Positions 21,562 to 31,046 are shown, counted from the first letter of the stretch. The stretch: 64,000 nt of DNA from Herbiconiux daphne (GCF_024979295.1 NZ_JANLCJ010000002.1:62001-126000); one strand, 5' to 3'. The notes: a model not told the origin generated them from the letters alone. Numbers and translations are program-made.

Positions 21562-22770
21562 TTGAACATCGTCGTCGGAATCACGGGTGGCATCGCGGCC
21601 TACAAGGCGGTGAACGTCATCCGTGGTTTCGTTCTGCAGGGTCACGACGTGCACGTCGTGGCGACCGAGGCGGCTCTGCGGTTCGTCGGGCGGCCGACGC
21701 TCGAGGCGCTCTCGCGCAACACGGTGAACACCGACCTCTACGAGGCGGTGGCCGAGGTGCGGCACGTGGCCATCGGCCAGGCCGCCGATCTGATCGTGAT
21801 CGCGCCGGCGACGGCGAACACCATCGCGAAGCTTGCGGCCGGCCTCGCCGACGACCTGCTGGGCAACACGGTGCTCGCGAGCCGGGCACCGGTGGTGATC
21901 GCGCCGGCGATGCACACCGAGATGTGGCAGAACCCCGCGACCGTGGCCAACATCGCGACGCTCCGTGCCCGCGGCATCCACCTCGTCGGGCCCGTCAGCG
22001 GACAGCTCACGGGCAAAGACGCCGGCCCCGGCCGGATGGCCGAACCCGACGACATCGTGGCCGGAGCCCTCGCCGTGGTGGCGTCGGCCGGCATCCGCGA
22101 TCTCGAGGGCCGGTCGGTGCTCGTCACCGCCGGCGGCACCCGCGAGCCGCTCGACCCGGTGCGCTACATCGGCAACCGCTCCAGCGGGCGCCAGGGCATC
22201 GCCATCGCCGAGGCCGCCCGCCGTCGCGGTGCGCGGGTGACCTTGATCGTCGCCCACATCGAGGTGCCGGTTCCCGAGGGCGTCGAGGTCGTGCGGGTCG
22301 AGACCACCGCCGAGCTGCTCGAGGCGACCGCGTCGGCGGCGCCCGCGAACGACCTCGTCGTGATGGCGGCGGCCGTGGCCGACTACCGGCCCGTGCACGT
22401 CTCCGACGACAAGATCAAGAAGGCGAACACGGGCGAGACGCTGACGCTCGAGCTGGTGCAGAACCCGGATGTGCTCGCCACCATCTCGGCGGAGCCGCGC
22501 GGCGATCGCCTCATCGTGGGGTTCGCCGCCGAGACGGCCGTCGACCGCGACGCGCTGCTCGAGCTCGGCCGCGCCAAGATCGCGCGCAAGGGCTGCGACT
22601 ACCTCGTGGTCAACAACGTCGGCTGGTCGACCGGATTCGTGACCGACGACAATTCGGTCACGGTGCTCGACTCTTCCGGCGATATAGTTTTCGAGGCATC
22701 CGGCAGCAAGTCGTCGGTGGCTGATGACATCCTCGGAGTGTTCGCCGCCGCCCTATCAGGAGCAGAATGA
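21562..22770 (+). CDS. coaBC: Bifunctional phosphopantothenoylcysteine decarboxylase / phosphopantothenate-cysteine ligase
   Basis: This 402-residue protein performs two steps of coenzyme A synthesis. The N-terminal flavoprotein CoaC domain (about 1-180) has [18 protein letters not shown], an active-site His in EVRHVAIG (near residue 70), [20 protein letters not shown] and PAMHTEMW. The C-terminal CoaB domain (about 190-400) has [29 protein letters not shown] and a Lys-rich DDKIKK segment. TTG at 21562 is the start because the conserved NIVVGITGG begins immediately after it. It overlaps metK by 4 nt. Confidence 0.96.
   Translation: MNIVVGITGGIAAYKAVNVIRGFVLQGHDVHVVATEAALRFVGRPTLEALSRNTVNTDLYEAVAEVRHVAIGQAADLIVIAPATANTIAKLAAGLADDLLGNTVLASRAPVVIAPAMHTEMWQNPATVANIATLRARGIHLVGPVSGQLTGKDAGPGRMAEPDDIVAGALAVVASAGIRDLEGRSVLVTAGGTREPLDPVRYIGNRSSGRQGIAIAEAARRRGARVTLIVAHIEVPVPEGVEVVRVETTAELLEATASAAPANDLVVMAAAVADYRPVHVSDDKIKKANTGETLTLELVQNPDVLATISAEPRGDRLIVGFAAETAVDRDALLELGRAKIARKGCDYLVVNNVGWSTGFVTDDNSVTVLDSSGDIVFEASGSKSSVADDILGVFAAALSGAE
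22683..22688 (+). promoter_or_regulatory. Candidate -10 box for metK
   Basis: A TATAGT hexamer lies inside the 3' end of coaBC, about 79 nt before metK, in a locally A/T-richer stretch (GATATAGTTTTCGAGG). No matching -35 was seen. No SAM riboswitch fold was recognised in the following leader. Confidence 0.35.
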
Positions 22771-23975
22771 CCTCTCTTCGTCTTTTCACGTCCGAGTCCG
22801 TCACCGAGGGTCACCCCGACAAGATCTGCGACCAGATCTCGGACAGCATCCTCGACGCCCTCCTCACCGTGGATCCGCATTCCCGGGTCGCCGTCGAGAC
22901 CTTGGTCACCACCGGGCTCGTGCACGTCGCGGGTGAGGTGACGACGGCGGGTTACGTCGAGATCCCCGCCATCGTGCGTGAGAAGATCACGTCGATCGGC
23001 TACACGTCGTCGGACGTCTGGTTCGACGGCCGCTCGTGCGGCGTCTCGGTGTCGATCGGCGGCCAGTCGCCCGACATCGCGCAGGGCGTCGACAACGCGT
23101 TCGAGACCCGCGAGGGCTCGTCGACCGACGAGGTCGACCGGCAGGGTGCCGGAGACCAGGGCATCATGTTCGGCTACGCCACGACCGAGACGCCCCAGCT
23201 GATGCCGCTGCCGATCTGGCTGGCCCACCGGCTGTCGGAGCGCCTGGCCACCGTGCGCAAAGAGGGGCTGCTCGACTACCTGCGGCCCGACGGCAAGACG
23301 CAGGTCACCATCGGTTACGACGGCGTCGTGCCGCGCACGGTCGACACCGTGGTGCTCTCGACCCAGCACGCTCCCTTCATCGACCTCGACGAGCTGCGGC
23401 ACGAGGTGGAGGAGGTCGTCATCCGTCCGGTGCTCGAGGGAGCGGAGGCATCCGGGGTCTCGCTCGACTACTCGGCCGTGCGCACGCTCATCAACCCGAC
23501 CGGCCGGTTCGAGATCGGCGGCCCCCAGGGCGATGCCGGGCTGACCGGCCGCAAGATCATCGTCGACACCTACGGCGGCGCAGCGCGCCACGGCGGCGGC
23601 GCGTTCAGCGGCAAAGACCCGTCGAAGGTCGACCGCTCGGCCGCCTACGCCATGCGCTGGGTGGCGAAGAACGCGGTCGCCGCGGGTCTCGCCGAGCGCC
23701 TCGAGGTGCAGATCGCGTACGCGATCGGCAAGGCCGCGCCCGTGGGCTTCTACGTGGAGACCTTCGGCACCGGCGTGGTGAGCGACGAGGTGATCACCGA
23801 TGCTCTGCGCAGCGTCTTCGATCTGCGCCCGGCGGCCATCATCGAAGAACTCGACCTGCTGCGCCCGATCTATGCGCGCACGGCGACCTACGGCCACTTC
23901 GGGCGCGAACTGCCCGAGTTCACGTGGGAGCGCCTCGACCGGGTCGACGAGATCCGGGCCGCCGCAGGCCTGTAG
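22767..23975 (+). CDS. metK: S-adenosylmethionine synthetase
   Basis: This 402-residue enzyme forms SAM from methionine and ATP, the methyl donor for, among others, the RsmB-type methyltransferase downstream. Motifs are [16 protein letters not shown] with the catalytic His, [12 protein letters not shown] and [16 protein letters not shown]. Length is normal. The ATGA overlap with coaBC suggests coupling, and a possible separate promoter lies upstream within coaBC. Confidence 0.98.
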   Translation: MTSLRLFTSESVTEGHPDKICDQISDSILDALLTVDPHSRVAVETLVTTGLVHVAGEVTTAGYVEIPAIVREKITSIGYTSSDVWFDGRSCGVSVSIGGQSPDIAQGVDNAFETREGSSTDEVDRQGAGDQGIMFGYATTETPQLMPLPIWLAHRLSERLATVRKEGLLDYLRPDGKTQVTIGYDGVVPRTVDTVVLSTQHAPFIDLDELRHEVEEVVIRPVLEGAEASGVSLDYSAVRTLINPTGRFEIGGPQGDAGLTGRKIIVDTYGGAARHGGGAFSGKDPSKVDRSAAYAMRWVAKNAVAAGLAERLEVQIAYAIGKAAPVGFYVETFGTGVVSDEVITDALRSVFDLRPAAIIEELDLLRPIYARTATYGHFGRELPEFTWERLDRVDEIRAAAGL

Positions 23976-23983
23976 GCCGCGTC

Positions 23984-26410
23984 GTGCCGGGCGAGGTCGC
24001 GGCCGACGGGGGAGAGGCCGCCCAGGAGCGGGCGGGTGACGGGGCGGCGGCGGTTGCCGTCGCGCCCGTCGAGGTGGTCGAGGTGGTCGAGGCCGGCGCG
24101 CCCGTGGAGGCGGTCGTGGCGGTCGTGGCGCGGGTGATGCTCGAGTCGCCACTGCCGCAGCTGGATCGGCTGTTCGACTACCGGGTGCCGCCGGCGCTCG
24201 TGGCAGCCGCGCGGCCCGGTGTGCGCGTGAAGGTTCCGCTGCGCTCGGCCGGACGGACCGCGCGGGGATACATCATCGAGGTGGTCGCGCACGCCGACTA
24301 CCAGGGGTCGCTGAGCGAGATCGACGAGATCGTGTCGCCCCTGCCGGTGCTCACGCCCGAGGTGTGGGCACTCGCGCGACGGCTCGCCGACCGTGCGGCC
24401 GGCAGCGCGTGCGACATCGTGCGGCTCGCCGTGCCGCCGCGGTTCGTGCGCGTCGAGAAGGCTTTCCTGGCGCGACGCGCCGGCGTGGCGCCCGTCTCGG
24501 GGTCCGAGGTTGCCGCCGAGGACGCTGCCAAGGGCGGGGCAGGGGCCGAGGGCGAAGGCGCGGACGGGGACGCGCGGGACGGGGCGAAACGCGACGGCAC
24601 GGACGACGTGGCAGACGGGGGCGCGCGAGACGGGGCGGACGATGGCGCGCGCGACAGCGTGGACGATGGCGCGCGAGACGGGGCGGACGGGGGCGCGCGA
24701 GACGGGTCGGACCCGCGCGACAGGGCGGACGCGCGCCAAAGCGCGGACGATAGCGCGCGAGACAGCGCGGGCGGCGGTGCTGCGGTGAGCGCAGCGGCCG
24801 ACACCGGGACGTTGCGACTGACTGCGTACTCCGCGGGCGACGCCGGGCACCTCATGGAGCCCGGGTCGCGCAGCGCGATCGACGCCGTCGCCACTGTCGT
24901 GGCGGTGCGCGACGCCGAGGGCGCCGAGCACACCGTCGGCCACTGGGCGCTGACGGTGGCGGAGTTCGCCGCGGCGGTCTTCCGGGGTGGTGAGTCCGTC
25001 ATCGTGGCGGTGCCCGACTACCGCGATCAGACCTCGCTGGAACAGGCACTCGCCCACGCCGGGGTCGCCGACGCCGTGGTGCCGCTCGATGCCCGGCAGG
25101 CGCGCACCGACCGCTACGCCAACTTCCTCACCGCCCTCGACGGCGAGCCGCACATCGTGGTGGGCAACCGGTCGAGCGTCTACGCCCCGGTGTCGAACCT
25201 CGGCCTGATCGTGGTCTGGGACGAGGGCGACTCCCTGCAGACCGAGCCCCTGGCGCCCTACGTGCATGTGCGCGATGCCGCGCTCGTGCGCCAGGAGCAG
25301 TCGGGGTGCCGGCTGAGCTTCGTGTCGCACTCCCGCAGCACCGAGGTGGAACGGCTCGTCGAACTCGCGTTCCTGCATCCGGTGTTCCCCACTCCGCGCT
25401 ACCTGCCTCGCGTGGTGCCCACCGCCGAGCAGGACGACGCCGACGCCCCGCAGAACTCGGCCCGCATCCCCTCGTCGGCGTGGGCGGTCGCCCGCGCCGC
25501 CCTCGAGACCGGCCCGGTGCTGGTGCAGGTGGCACGCCCGGGCTATGCGCCGGTGCTCGCCTGCACCAACTGCGCAACGCCCGCCGCGTGCACGGTCTGC
25601 GGAGGGCCGCTCAAGGTCGCCCGAGCCGGGGCGCGCCCGTCGTGCAGCCTCTGCGGTGCCATCGCCGCGAACTGGTCGTGCGCCACCTGCCAGGGCACCA
25701 CGTTCCGCTTCGCGTCGATCGGCGCCGGACGCACCGCCGACGAGCTCGGCCGCGCTTTCCCGGGCACCCGTGTCATCGTCTCCGACGGCGAGCGGCCCGT
25801 GCTGACCGTCGACGCCCGGCCCGCCCTCGTGGTGGCCACCCGCGGGGCGGAGCCCATCGCGACCGGCGGCTACCGGGCCGTGCTGCTGCTCGACGGCCCG
25901 CGGATGCTCGCGCGCGAGTCGCTGCGCGTCGCCGAGGACTGCCTGCGCTGGTGGTCGAACGCCATCGCGCTCTCGGCACCGCGCGCCACGAACGTGCTGG
26001 TGGGCGTCGGCGGAGAGCTGGCGAAGAGCCTGGTTACGTGGCAGCAGGAGAGCGTGGCCGGCGCCGAGCTGGTCGACCGGCGGCGGCTGCGGTTTCCGCC
26101 CGCGGTGCGGATCGCCACCGTGACGGGCGCCGCCGACACCGTCGAGACGGCGATGAACGACCTGCACGGTCTTCTGACCGACGCCGAATGGGCGAAGATG
26201 GACACACTGGGCCCCGTGCCCACTGACGACGGCAGTGTGCGCGTGATCGTGCGGTTCGACTACTCGATCGGCACGGCCGTCGCCCGCCACCTGCGTGCGC
26301 TGGTCGTGAAGAACGCGACCAGCCGGCGCGCCAAGGCCGGCCGAGGTGCGGCTTACCGGCCACCGCCCACCCTGCGGGTGCGGCTCGACGATTCGGAGAT
26401 CATGGAATGA
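23984..26410 (+). CDS. priA: PriA-like primosomal protein N' lacking helicase motifs
   Basis: About 808 residues. The N-terminal DNA-binding domain follows a Val/Ala/Glu-rich leader: VMLESPLPQLDRLFDYRVPP near residue 50, then GVRVKVPLRSAGRTARGYI. Residues about 166-269 are a low-complexity Asp/Ala/Gly/Arg insertion built on 24-bp DNA repeats. The later region keeps the Cys pairs of the zinc module (CTNCATPAACTVCGG, then CSLCG...CATC). A Walker A GxGKT is absent, and the DEAH position reads VVWDEGDS, so ATP-driven helicase activity is unlikely, as is known for actinobacterial PriA. GTG at 23984, 8 nt after metK, is chosen; later GTGs are possible. It overlaps fmt by 4 nt. Confidence 0.9.
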   Translation: MPGEVAADGGEAAQERAGDGAAAVAVAPVEVVEVVEAGAPVEAVVAVVARVMLESPLPQLDRLFDYRVPPALVAAARPGVRVKVPLRSAGRTARGYIIEVVAHADYQGSLSEIDEIVSPLPVLTPEVWALARRLADRAAGSACDIVRLAVPPRFVRVEKAFLARRAGVAPVSGSEVAAEDAAKGGAGAEGEGADGDARDGAKRDGTDDVADGGARDGADDGARDSVDDGARDGADGGARDGSDPRDRADARQSADDSARDSAGGGAAVSAAADTGTLRLTAYSAGDAGHLMEPGSRSAIDAVATVVAVRDAEGAEHTVGHWALTVAEFAAAVFRGGESVIVAVPDYRDQTSLEQALAHAGVADAVVPLDARQARTDRYANFLTALDGEPHIVVGNRSSVYAPVSNLGLIVVWDEGDSLQTEPLAPYVHVRDAALVRQEQSGCRLSFVSHSRSTEVERLVELAFLHPVFPTPRYLPRVVPTAEQDDADAPQNSARIPSSAWAVARAALETGPVLVQVARPGYAPVLACTNCATPAACTVCGGPLKVARAGARPSCSLCGAIAANWSCATCQGTTFRFASIGAGRTADELGRAFPGTRVIVSDGERPVLTVDARPALVVATRGAEPIATGGYRAVLLLDGPRMLARESLRVAEDCLRWWSNAIALSAPRATNVLVGVGGELAKSLVTWQQESVAGAELVDRRRLRFPPAVRIATVTGAADTVETAMNDLHGLLTDAEWAKMDTLGPVPTDDGSVRVIVRFDYSIGTAVARHLRALVVKNATSRRAKAGRGAAYRPPPTLRVRLDDSEIME
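24620..24712 (+). repeat. 24-bp in-frame tandem repeat inside priA
   Basis: Nearly four copies of a 24-bp unit beginning GGCGCGCGAGACGGGGCGGA are seen, at 24620, 24644, 24668 and 24692. They encode GARDGADD, GARDSVDD, GARDGADG and GARDGSD. The flanks on both sides (about 24540-24780) are more degenerate sequence of the same composition. Confidence 0.85.
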
Positions 26411-27321
26411 GACTCGTGTTCGCGGGCACCCCGGCGGTCGCTGTTCCGAGCCTGGAAGCGCTCGCCCGCCGTCACGACATCGCCGCCGTCATCACCCGGG
26501 TCGACGCCCCGCTCGGCCGTAAACGCGTGCTCACCCCCTCACCGGTCGCGGATGCCGCCGACCGCCTGGGACTTGCGACCATCAAGGCCAATCGGCTCGA
26601 CGCAGATGTCACCGAGAAGGTCGCCGCCCTCGACGCCGACCTCGGTGTGATCGTGGCCTACGGCGGGCTCGTGCGCGAACCCCTCCTCAGCACGCCGAGG
26701 CAGGGCTGGATCAACCTGCACTTCTCGCTGCTTCCCCGCTGGCGCGGTGCCGCGCCGGTGCAGTGGACCATCATCGCCGGCGACTCCGAGTCGGGCGCCA
26801 CGGTGTTCCAGCTGCAGCCCGGCCTCGACGACGGCCCGATCTGGCGATCGGCGTCGACCCCGGTCGCGCCCCACGAGACGGCGGGCAACCTGCTCGCGCG
26901 GCTCTCGGTCTCGGGCGCCGACCTTCTCGCCGACACCGTCGACGGCATCGCCGACGGCCGTCTGCACGCCGGGGAGCAGCACGGCGAGGTGACGCTCGCT
27001 CCCAAACTGACCATCGACGACGCCCGGCTCGACTTCACCGCCGACCTCGACACCGTCTACCGACGCCTGCGCGGAGTCACCCCCGAGCCCGGAGCGTTCA
27101 CCGAGATCGACGGCACGCGCGTGAAGATCGTCGACGCCGCACCGGCGCGCGACCACGCCGGCTTGGAGCCGGGGGTCGTGGTCGCCCGCGACGGCCACGT
27201 CTACGTGGGCACCGCCGGCGCGGCCCTCGAGTTGCTCACGGTGCATCCTGCCGGCAAGAAGGCCATGCGTGCTGCCGACTGGTGGCGAGGCTTGGGAGCA
27301 GAGAGGATGATCGCCGAATGA
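26407..27321 (+). CDS. fmt: Methionyl-tRNA formyltransferase
   Basis: This 304-residue enzyme formylates initiator Met-tRNA using 10-formyl-tetrahydrofolate. The N-terminal catalytic domain has RLVFAGTPAVAVPSLEAL and the key INLHFSLLPRWRGAAPVQW loop with the catalytic His and Asn. The C-terminal OB-like domain (about 205-300) has RLRGVTPEPGAFTEIDG. It overlaps priA and rsmB by 4 nt each; priA-fmt-rsmB is a conserved order. The usual deformylase (def) partner is not adjacent. Confidence 0.97.
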   Translation: MRLVFAGTPAVAVPSLEALARRHDIAAVITRVDAPLGRKRVLTPSPVADAADRLGLATIKANRLDADVTEKVAALDADLGVIVAYGGLVREPLLSTPRQGWINLHFSLLPRWRGAAPVQWTIIAGDSESGATVFQLQPGLDDGPIWRSASTPVAPHETAGNLLARLSVSGADLLADTVDGIADGRLHAGEQHGEVTLAPKLTIDDARLDFTADLDTVYRRLRGVTPEPGAFTEIDGTRVKIVDAAPARDHAGLEPGVVVARDGHVYVGTAGAALELLTVHPAGKKAMRAADWWRGLGAERMIAE

Positions 27322-28910
27322 GCGACGACCGCAACAGGGGCGAACGAGGCCGGCGAAGCCAGGGCGAACCGCAGGGCCGGAGCGGCCGGCGCGGGCAGGG
27401 TTCGTCGCGCGCCGGCGGCGGCTCGACCGGCGCCCATGCCGCCGACCGCTCCGGCCGGGGGAGAGGCTCGGAGAGCAGCACCGCTCGCTCGGGCGAGGCG
27501 GCCGGACACGTTCAGCCCGCCCGGCGCATCGCGCTCGAGGTGATCACGGCCGTGCGCGCCGACGACGCCTACGCCAACCTGCTGCTGCCCTCGAAGATCG
27601 CGGCCGCCCGCCTCGACTCGGCCGACGCCGGCCTCGCCACCGAACTCACCTACGGCACGCTGCGGATGCGCGGCTACTACGACCGGGTGATCGAGATCGC
27701 GTCGGGCCGCCCGATCGCCGAGCTCGACGGGGTGGTGCGCGACGTGCTCGAACTCGGCTGCCACCAGATTCTCTCGATGCGCGTCGCCCAGCACGCGGCG
27801 GTCAACGAGTCGGTCGAGCTCGCCCGTCAGGTGGCGTCCCGCTCGTCGACCGGGTTCGTCAACGGAGTGTTGCGGGCCATCACCCGCACCCCCGCGGCGG
27901 AGTGGGCGACACGGGCGATCGAGTCGGCCGAGGGCGTCGACGAGCAACTCGCGATCGCGGCATCCCACCCCGCCTGGGTGATCCGGGCGTTCCGCCGGGC
28001 CCTCGCCGCCGACGGGGTGCCGGCCGACGACGCGGCTTTTCAGCTCGACGAACTGCTCGACGCCGACAACACGCCGGCCCGCCTCAGCCTCACCGCTCTG
28101 CCCGGCCTGATCGACCGCGACGAGGTCGGCGAGGGCACCGAACCGTCGCCGCTGTCGCCGATCGGCCTGCTCGCCCCCACCGGTGACCCGTCGTCTATCG
28201 CCGCCGTGCACGAGGGCCGGGCCCGCGTGCAAGACGAAGGCTCGCAACTCGCCGCCCTCGCCCTCACCCGGGCGCGCCCGATCGTCGCCGGCGAGCGCTG
28301 GCTCGACCTCTGCGCCGGGCCCGGGGGCAAGACCGCCGTGCTCGCCGCCGAAGCGCGGCTCGGCGGCGCCGAGGTCGTGGCGAACGAGCCCATCGCCGCC
28401 CGTGCCGGCCTCGTGCGCCGCGCGGTGGCCGCCATTCCCGACCCGCCCGTGGTGTGGGAGCGCGACGGCACCTCCATCGGCGACGACGAGCCCGAGTCGT
28501 TCGACCGCATTCTGGTCGACGCCCCGTGCACCGGCCTCGGCGCCCTGCGCCGCCGCCCCGAGGCCCGGTGGCGCAAGTCTCCGAGCGACGTGGCCGACCT
28601 GGTCGATCTGCAGCAGCGCCTGATCGACTCGGCCGTGCGCGCGCTGAAGCCCGGCGGCGTGCTGGCCTACGTGACCTGCTCGCCGCACGTGGGCGAGACG
28701 CGCGGTCAGGTGCAGGGCGTGCTCCGCCGCTGGGGCGATGCCCTCGAGCAGCTCGACACCCAGGCCGTGCTGACCGATATCAGCGGGGGCGCGATCGCGT
28801 TGGGCGCTCCGGATGCCGCCGCTCAGCTCTGGCCGCACCGCAACAACACCGACGCCATGTTCATCGCCCTGTTCCGCAAGAGCGCGCCGGCACCCGCTCC
28901 GGCCGAGTAG
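27318..28910 (+). CDS. rsmB: RsmB/Sun family 16S rRNA (cytosine-C5) methyltransferase
   Basis: This 530-residue SAM-dependent enzyme is expected to methylate 16S rRNA C967. A basic, Gly/Arg/Ser-rich and probably disordered N-terminus (about 65 residues) precedes a NusB-like RNA-binding domain (about 68-215, with VNESVELARQVASRSSTGFV). The Rossmann methyltransferase domain has WLDLCAGPGGKTAVLAAEA for SAM. The two cysteines of the RNA m5C family are in DAPCTGLGALRRRPEARW and YVTCSPHVGETR. The start is the ATG overlapping the fmt stop. It converges on a minus-strand gene 5 nt beyond its stop. Confidence 0.95.
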   Translation: MSDDRNRGERGRRSQGEPQGRSGRRGQGSSRAGGGSTGAHAADRSGRGRGSESSTARSGEAAGHVQPARRIALEVITAVRADDAYANLLLPSKIAAARLDSADAGLATELTYGTLRMRGYYDRVIEIASGRPIAELDGVVRDVLELGCHQILSMRVAQHAAVNESVELARQVASRSSTGFVNGVLRAITRTPAAEWATRAIESAEGVDEQLAIAASHPAWVIRAFRRALAADGVPADDAAFQLDELLDADNTPARLSLTALPGLIDRDEVGEGTEPSPLSPIGLLAPTGDPSSIAAVHEGRARVQDEGSQLAALALTRARPIVAGERWLDLCAGPGGKTAVLAAEARLGGAEVVANEPIAARAGLVRRAVAAIPDPPVVWERDGTSIGDDEPESFDRILVDAPCTGLGALRRRPEARWRKSPSDVADLVDLQQRLIDSAVRALKPGGVLAYVTCSPHVGETRGQVQGVLRRWGDALEQLDTQAVLTDISGGAIALGAPDAAAQLWPHRNNTDAMFIALFRKSAPAPAPAE

Positions 28911-28915
28911 CGCGG

Positions 28916-29320
28916 TCACAGCCGCACGACGCCGTCGGAGTGGCTGAGGAACTGCCCCCGCAGTCGCGTGCGGCCTCGAGGAAAACACGATGTCACCGCG
29001 TCGGCGACCGCGCGTTCGGCCGCCGTGGGCCGTGGGCGCCCCTCGCGCTCCCAGACCACCACGACCTGGGTGGCGTCGATGTGGCCGGCCACCTCATGGG
29101 CCAGGATCGCCAGCGCCTCGATCTCGGTGGGCTCGGCACAATCGAGATCGAGGTCGAACGGCATCACGAGCGGCAGCGGCCGATCGGTCTCGTCGAGGTA
29201 GAGCAGCCACACCTGGGGCCGGATCGCGGGCCCGACGAGCGATCGCACCAGGCCTGCGAGGTCGCGGTCGGTGCTCATCACTCCGACGTCGTCGGCTGAG
29301 GGCGGTGAGGAGAATGTCAT
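28916..29320 (-). CDS. Hypothetical protein
   Basis: About 134 residues; I do not recognise a family. The sequence has alternating hydrophobic strands and acidic patches (PQVWLLYLDETDRPLPLVMP, then FDLDLDCAEPTEIEALAILA), a central HIDATQVVVVWEREGRPRP strand, and ends with TSCFPRGRTRLRGQFLSHSD. This suggests a small soluble alpha/beta protein. ATG at 29320 is a choice; an internal ATG at 29278 preceded by GGAG is possible. It runs against the surrounding genes, with rsmB converging on its 3' end and the acetyltransferase diverging from its 5' end. Confidence 0.6.
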   Translation of the reverse strand: MTFSSPPSADDVGVMSTDRDLAGLVRSLVGPAIRPQVWLLYLDETDRPLPLVMPFDLDLDCAEPTEIEALAILAHEVAGHIDATQVVVVWEREGRPRPTAAERAVADAVTSCFPRGRTRLRGQFLSHSDGVVRL

Positions 29321-29422
29321 GCGCCGATCTTCGCGACCACGGCCCGCCCGATGGCGCACGAGCGACGATCTGTGGAGAAAAAGCCCGACCCGGCCCGCCG
29401 GGGAGGACAGGCCGGGTCGAAG

Positions 29423-29428
29423 TAGGGT
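29423..29428 (+). promoter_or_regulatory. -10 box implying leaderless mRNA for the GNAT gene
   Basis: TAGGGT lies 7 nt before the ATG at 29436, so transcription would begin at or next to the start codon. No Shine-Dalgarno sequence is present. Confidence 0.55.
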
Positions 29429-29435
29429 CGGTCTC

Positions 29436-30059
29436 ATGGCACCACTGCGCACCCGGATGTCGCTCCCACTGCAGCTCGGCGACGGCCTGCGGCTCGAACT
29501 GCGGTCGCGCGAGACCATCGAGGCCGGCCTCGAGCTCACCCGGCGCAACCTTCAGCGGCTGCGCGAATGGGAGCCCTGGGCGCAGGCCGACCAGACTCTC
29601 GCGAGCGCCCGGTCGTTCACCGAGCTCGTGCTCTCGCAATACGCCCAGGGCCGCAACATCCCGACCCTGGTGTTCCTCGGCGACGAACCGATCGGCAGCG
29701 TGTCGATGCGCATCGACCCGCTGCTGGGCACGGGCGAGCTCGGCTACTGGATCGACGGCGACCACGAGGGCCGGGGCATCGTGACCCGCGCCTGCGCCGC
29801 CCTGCGCGACCGGAGTCTCGAGGCGGGGCTCGCCCGGGTCGAGATCCGGGCGGCCACCGCGAACACCCGCAGCCGCCGCGTCGCCGAGCGTCTGGGCTTC
29901 ACCCTCGAGGGCGTGCTGCGCTCGGCGCTGCCGGTCGGGGCGCGGCGCCTCGACCTCGCCGTCTACGGCTTCGTCGCCGGCGACGACGCGCGTGACGGCG
30001 GGAACCGCGGCGAGGGCGCCGCCGGAACCGGGCACGCGGTGGACGGCCGGCAACGGTAG
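29436..30059 (+). CDS. GNAT family N-acetyltransferase (RimJ/RimL-like)
   Basis: This 207-residue acetyltransferase uses acetyl-CoA; the RimJ/RimL group acts on protein or small-molecule amino groups. The core is recognisable: LRSRETIEAGLELTRRNLQR, then GELGYWIDGDHEGRGIVTRA with the acetyl-CoA pyrophosphate loop (EGRGIVTRAC), EIRAATANTRSRRVAERLGF, and EGVLRSALPVGARRLDLAVY. The substrate cannot be told from sequence. A Gly/Ala/Asp-rich tail of about 25 residues follows the fold. The ATG at 29436 matches the fold start and a -10 box just upstream; the longer open frame upstream is not conserved. Confidence 0.85.
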   Translation: MAPLRTRMSLPLQLGDGLRLELRSRETIEAGLELTRRNLQRLREWEPWAQADQTLASARSFTELVLSQYAQGRNIPTLVFLGDEPIGSVSMRIDPLLGTGELGYWIDGDHEGRGIVTRACAALRDRSLEAGLARVEIRAATANTRSRRVAERLGFTLEGVLRSALPVGARRLDLAVYGFVAGDDARDGGNRGEGAAGTGHAVDGRQR

Positions 30060-30089
30060 ACGGCCCAGCCCGCTAGTCCGGCAGAACGG

Positions 30090-30095
30090 TAAAGT
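30090..30095 (+). promoter_or_regulatory. -10 box implying leaderless mRNA for rpe
   Basis: TAAAGT lies exactly 6 nt before the GTG start at 30102. There is no Shine-Dalgarno sequence in the gap. Confidence 0.6.
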
Positions 30096-30101
30096 CGACC
30101 C

Positions 30102-30764
30102 GTGGCACTCCGCATCAACCCCAGCATCCTGGCCTCCGACTTCGCCAACCTCGAGGCCGAGCTCGGCCGCATCGCCAACGCCGACCTCGCGCACGTCGAC
30201 GTCATGGACTACCACTTCGTGCCCAACCTCACCCTCGGCCTCCCCGTCGTGGAGCGCCTGCAGCAGGTGTCGCCCATCCCGCTCGACGTGCACCTCATGA
30301 TCGACGACCCCGAGCGCTGGGCTCCGGCCTACGCCGAGATCGGCGCCTACTCCGTCACCTTCCACGCCGAAGCCACGCTCGAACCGGTGAAGGTGGCGCG
30401 GAGCCTCCGCGAGCGCGGCGCCCGTGCCGGTCTGGCGCTGAAGCCCGGCACCGAGGTCGAGCCCTACCTCGAACTGTTGCCCGAGTTCGACATGGTGCTG
30501 GTCATGACCGTCGAGCCCGGTTTCGGCGGTCAGTCGTTCATGCCGGGCACGATGCCCAAGCTGACCCGCCTCGCCGACGCGGTGAAGGCATCCGGTCTCG
30601 ACATCTGGATGCAGGTCGACGGCGGCATCAACGACGACACCATCGCCGTGGCCGCGGAGGCCGGGGCGAACACGTTCGTCGCCGGATCGAGCGTGTTCGG
30701 AGCCGAGAGCGCCGCCGCGCAGGTCGACCACCTGCGCGCCCTCGCGGCCCGGCACAGCCACTGA
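30102..30764 (+). CDS. rpe: Ribulose-phosphate 3-epimerase
   Basis: This 220-residue TIM barrel interconverts ribulose 5-phosphate and xylulose 5-phosphate in the pentose phosphate pathway. INPSILASDFANLEAEL opens the barrel. HVDVMDYHFVPNLTLG and PLDVHLMI give metal ligands, MVLVMTVEPGFGGQSFMPG is the family signature, and WMQVDGGIN holds the second catalytic Asp. Length is normal. It supplies pentose phosphate upstream of PRPP, which the his, trp and pyr pathways nearby all consume. Confidence 0.98.
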   Translation: MALRINPSILASDFANLEAELGRIANADLAHVDVMDYHFVPNLTLGLPVVERLQQVSPIPLDVHLMIDDPERWAPAYAEIGAYSVTFHAEATLEPVKVARSLRERGARAGLALKPGTEVEPYLELLPEFDMVLVMTVEPGFGGQSFMPGTMPKLTRLADAVKASGLDIWMQVDGGINDDTIAVAAEAGANTFVAGSSVFGAESAAAQVDHLRALAARHSH

Positions 30765-30770
30765 CACCGG

Positions 30771-30776
30771 TAGCCT
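30771..30776 (+). promoter_or_regulatory. -10 box implying leaderless mRNA for hisE
   Basis: TAGCCT lies 6 nt before the GTG start of hisE at 30783, in the 18-nt gap after rpe. No Shine-Dalgarno sequence is seen. Confidence 0.55.
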
Positions 30777-30782
30777 TGACCC

Positions 30783-31046
30783 GTGAAGACTTTCGATGAG
30801 CTGTTCCTCGAGCTCTCCGCCAAGGCGGCCGAACGCCCCGAGGGCTCGGGCACCGTTCGCGAGCTCGACGCCGGCGTGCACACCATCGGCAAGAAGATCG
30901 TCGAGGAGGCCGCCGAGGTCTGGATGGCGGCCGAGTACGAGTCCGACGAGAACGCCGCAGAAGAGATCTCGCAGCTGCTCTACCACCTGCAGGTGATGAT
31001 GCTCGCGAAAGGCCTGACCCCGGCCGACGTCTACCGACATCTGTAG
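30783..31046 (+). CDS. hisE: Phosphoribosyl-ATP pyrophosphatase
   Basis: This 87-residue all-helical MazG-like enzyme removes pyrophosphate from phosphoribosyl-ATP, step two of histidine synthesis. [18 protein letters not shown] and [18 protein letters not shown] carry the Glu/Asp residues that bind magnesium. Here it is a stand-alone protein, not fused to HisI, which is also separate (32690). It sits directly before hisG, the first enzyme of the pathway. Confidence 0.97.
   Translation: MKTFDELFLELSAKAAERPEGSGTVRELDAGVHTIGKKIVEEAAEVWMAAEYESDENAAEEISQLLYHLQVMMLAKGLTPADVYRHL

Noticed and set aside
22689..22766. SAM riboswitch before metK
   Set aside because: The segment is coding sequence of coaBC and shows no SAM-I, SAM-II or SAM-IV type core.
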